Part shown: positions 63,623 to 64,000 of the stretch, one piece after another | Layout of the letters: each line of letters opens with the position of its first letter | Position numbering within the stretch: position 1 is the stretch's first letter | Source: Methylocystis sp. | Lineage (GTDB): Bacteria; Pseudomonadota; Alphaproteobacteria; Rhizobiales; Beijerinckiaceae | Length of the DNA: 64,000 nt | NCBI GenBank assembly: GCA_016178015.1 | Contig: JACOUB010000019.1 | Coordinates: 1 to 64,000, forward strand | Direction: 5' to 3' | The notes under the pieces: model-generated | Told to the model about the DNA's origin: nothing | The model's input: only the letters and a program-made list of their open reading frames with translations | Databases searched by the model: none | Program-made: the position numbers and the translations under genes

Positions 63623-63698
63623 TGGTGAGCGCGCCGGGACTCGAACCCGGGACCCTCTGATTAAAAGTCAGATGCTCTACCGACTGAGCTACGCGCTC
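63623..63698 (-). tRNA. tRNA-Lys (anticodon TTT), CCA encoded
   Basis: GAGCGCGTAGCTCAGTCGGTAGAGCATCTGACTTTTAATCAGAGGGTCCCGGGTTCGAGTCCCGGCGCGCTCACCA on the minus strand; full cloverleaf. Confidence 0.97.
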
Positions 63699-63829
63699 GT
63701 TGCTTTGTGTGTTCAGGCGCCTATGTCGTTTCCCGGCCACACGGGCTGTGGCGCGACGATGAGCCGCCGATCGGCCGCGCGGATATATACGAATCGAAAC
63801 GCTTAGTCCATGCGCGGTCGGATCGGCGG

Positions 63830-64000
63830 TTACGGCGCGAATTCCGCGCCGCTCAGCACGCGCGCCACCACCTTCGCCGTGTAATCGACCATCGGCACGA
63901 TGCGCGCGTAATTTAAGCGCGTCGGGCCGATGACGCCGAGCGCGCCGACGATGCGTTTGCCGCTGTCGCGCAAAGGCGCGGCGATCATCGACGAGCCGGA
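63830..64000 (-). CDS. hrcA: Heat-inducible transcription repressor HrcA, C-terminal part (continues past window)
   Basis: Minus-strand translation ...[56 protein letters not shown]. Confidence 0.88.
   Translation of the reverse strand, partial: SGSSMIAAPLRDSGKRIVGALGVIGPTRLNYARIVPMVDYTAKVVARVLSGAEFAP

Overview
This 64 kb, GC-rich window looks chromosomal and comes from an alphaproteobacterial (type II, Methylocystaceae-like) methanotroph. The centrepiece is a minus-strand pmoC-pmoA-pmoB operon (particulate methane monooxygenase, about 17.7-21.1 kb). It is followed by a copper-handling cluster: pmoD-like CuA protein, copC, a CopD-cytochrome c-thioredoxin-like fusion, and a PCuAC/PmoF-like protein. 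The rest is mostly housekeeping: parE, xth, sodB, aspartate aminotransferase, hisG/hisZ, pnp, rpsO, class II DAHP synthase, glnB-glnA, glmS, glmU, opgGH, lpxK, kdtA, gmd/rmd, mdh, sucC, queE/queD, tRNA-Lys and a partial hrcA. Small accessory modules are interspersed: a REP-associated tyrosine transposase element, ParDE-like, MNT/HepT-like and HigBA toxin-antitoxin pairs, a Fic protein, and a DUF692 (MNIO)/DUF2063 pair. Several families of palindromic intergenic repeats are present. Points most worth follow-up: (i) 18-bp tandem repeats in the pmoC leader and a three-hairpin repeat inside the pmoC-pmoA spacer; (ii) the copper locus, where PmoB, CopC and the PCuAC protein all have a predicted mature N-terminal His, next to a three-domain CopD fusion; (iii) a MNIO/DUF2063 pair with no obvious precursor but one candidate GTG small ORF; (iv) a RayT element with perfect 27-bp inverted repeats that truncates an M16 peptidase gene and has a satellite growing from one end; (v) a symmetric multi-half-site operator upstream of higBA. 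All product calls come from reading translations, not from database searches.
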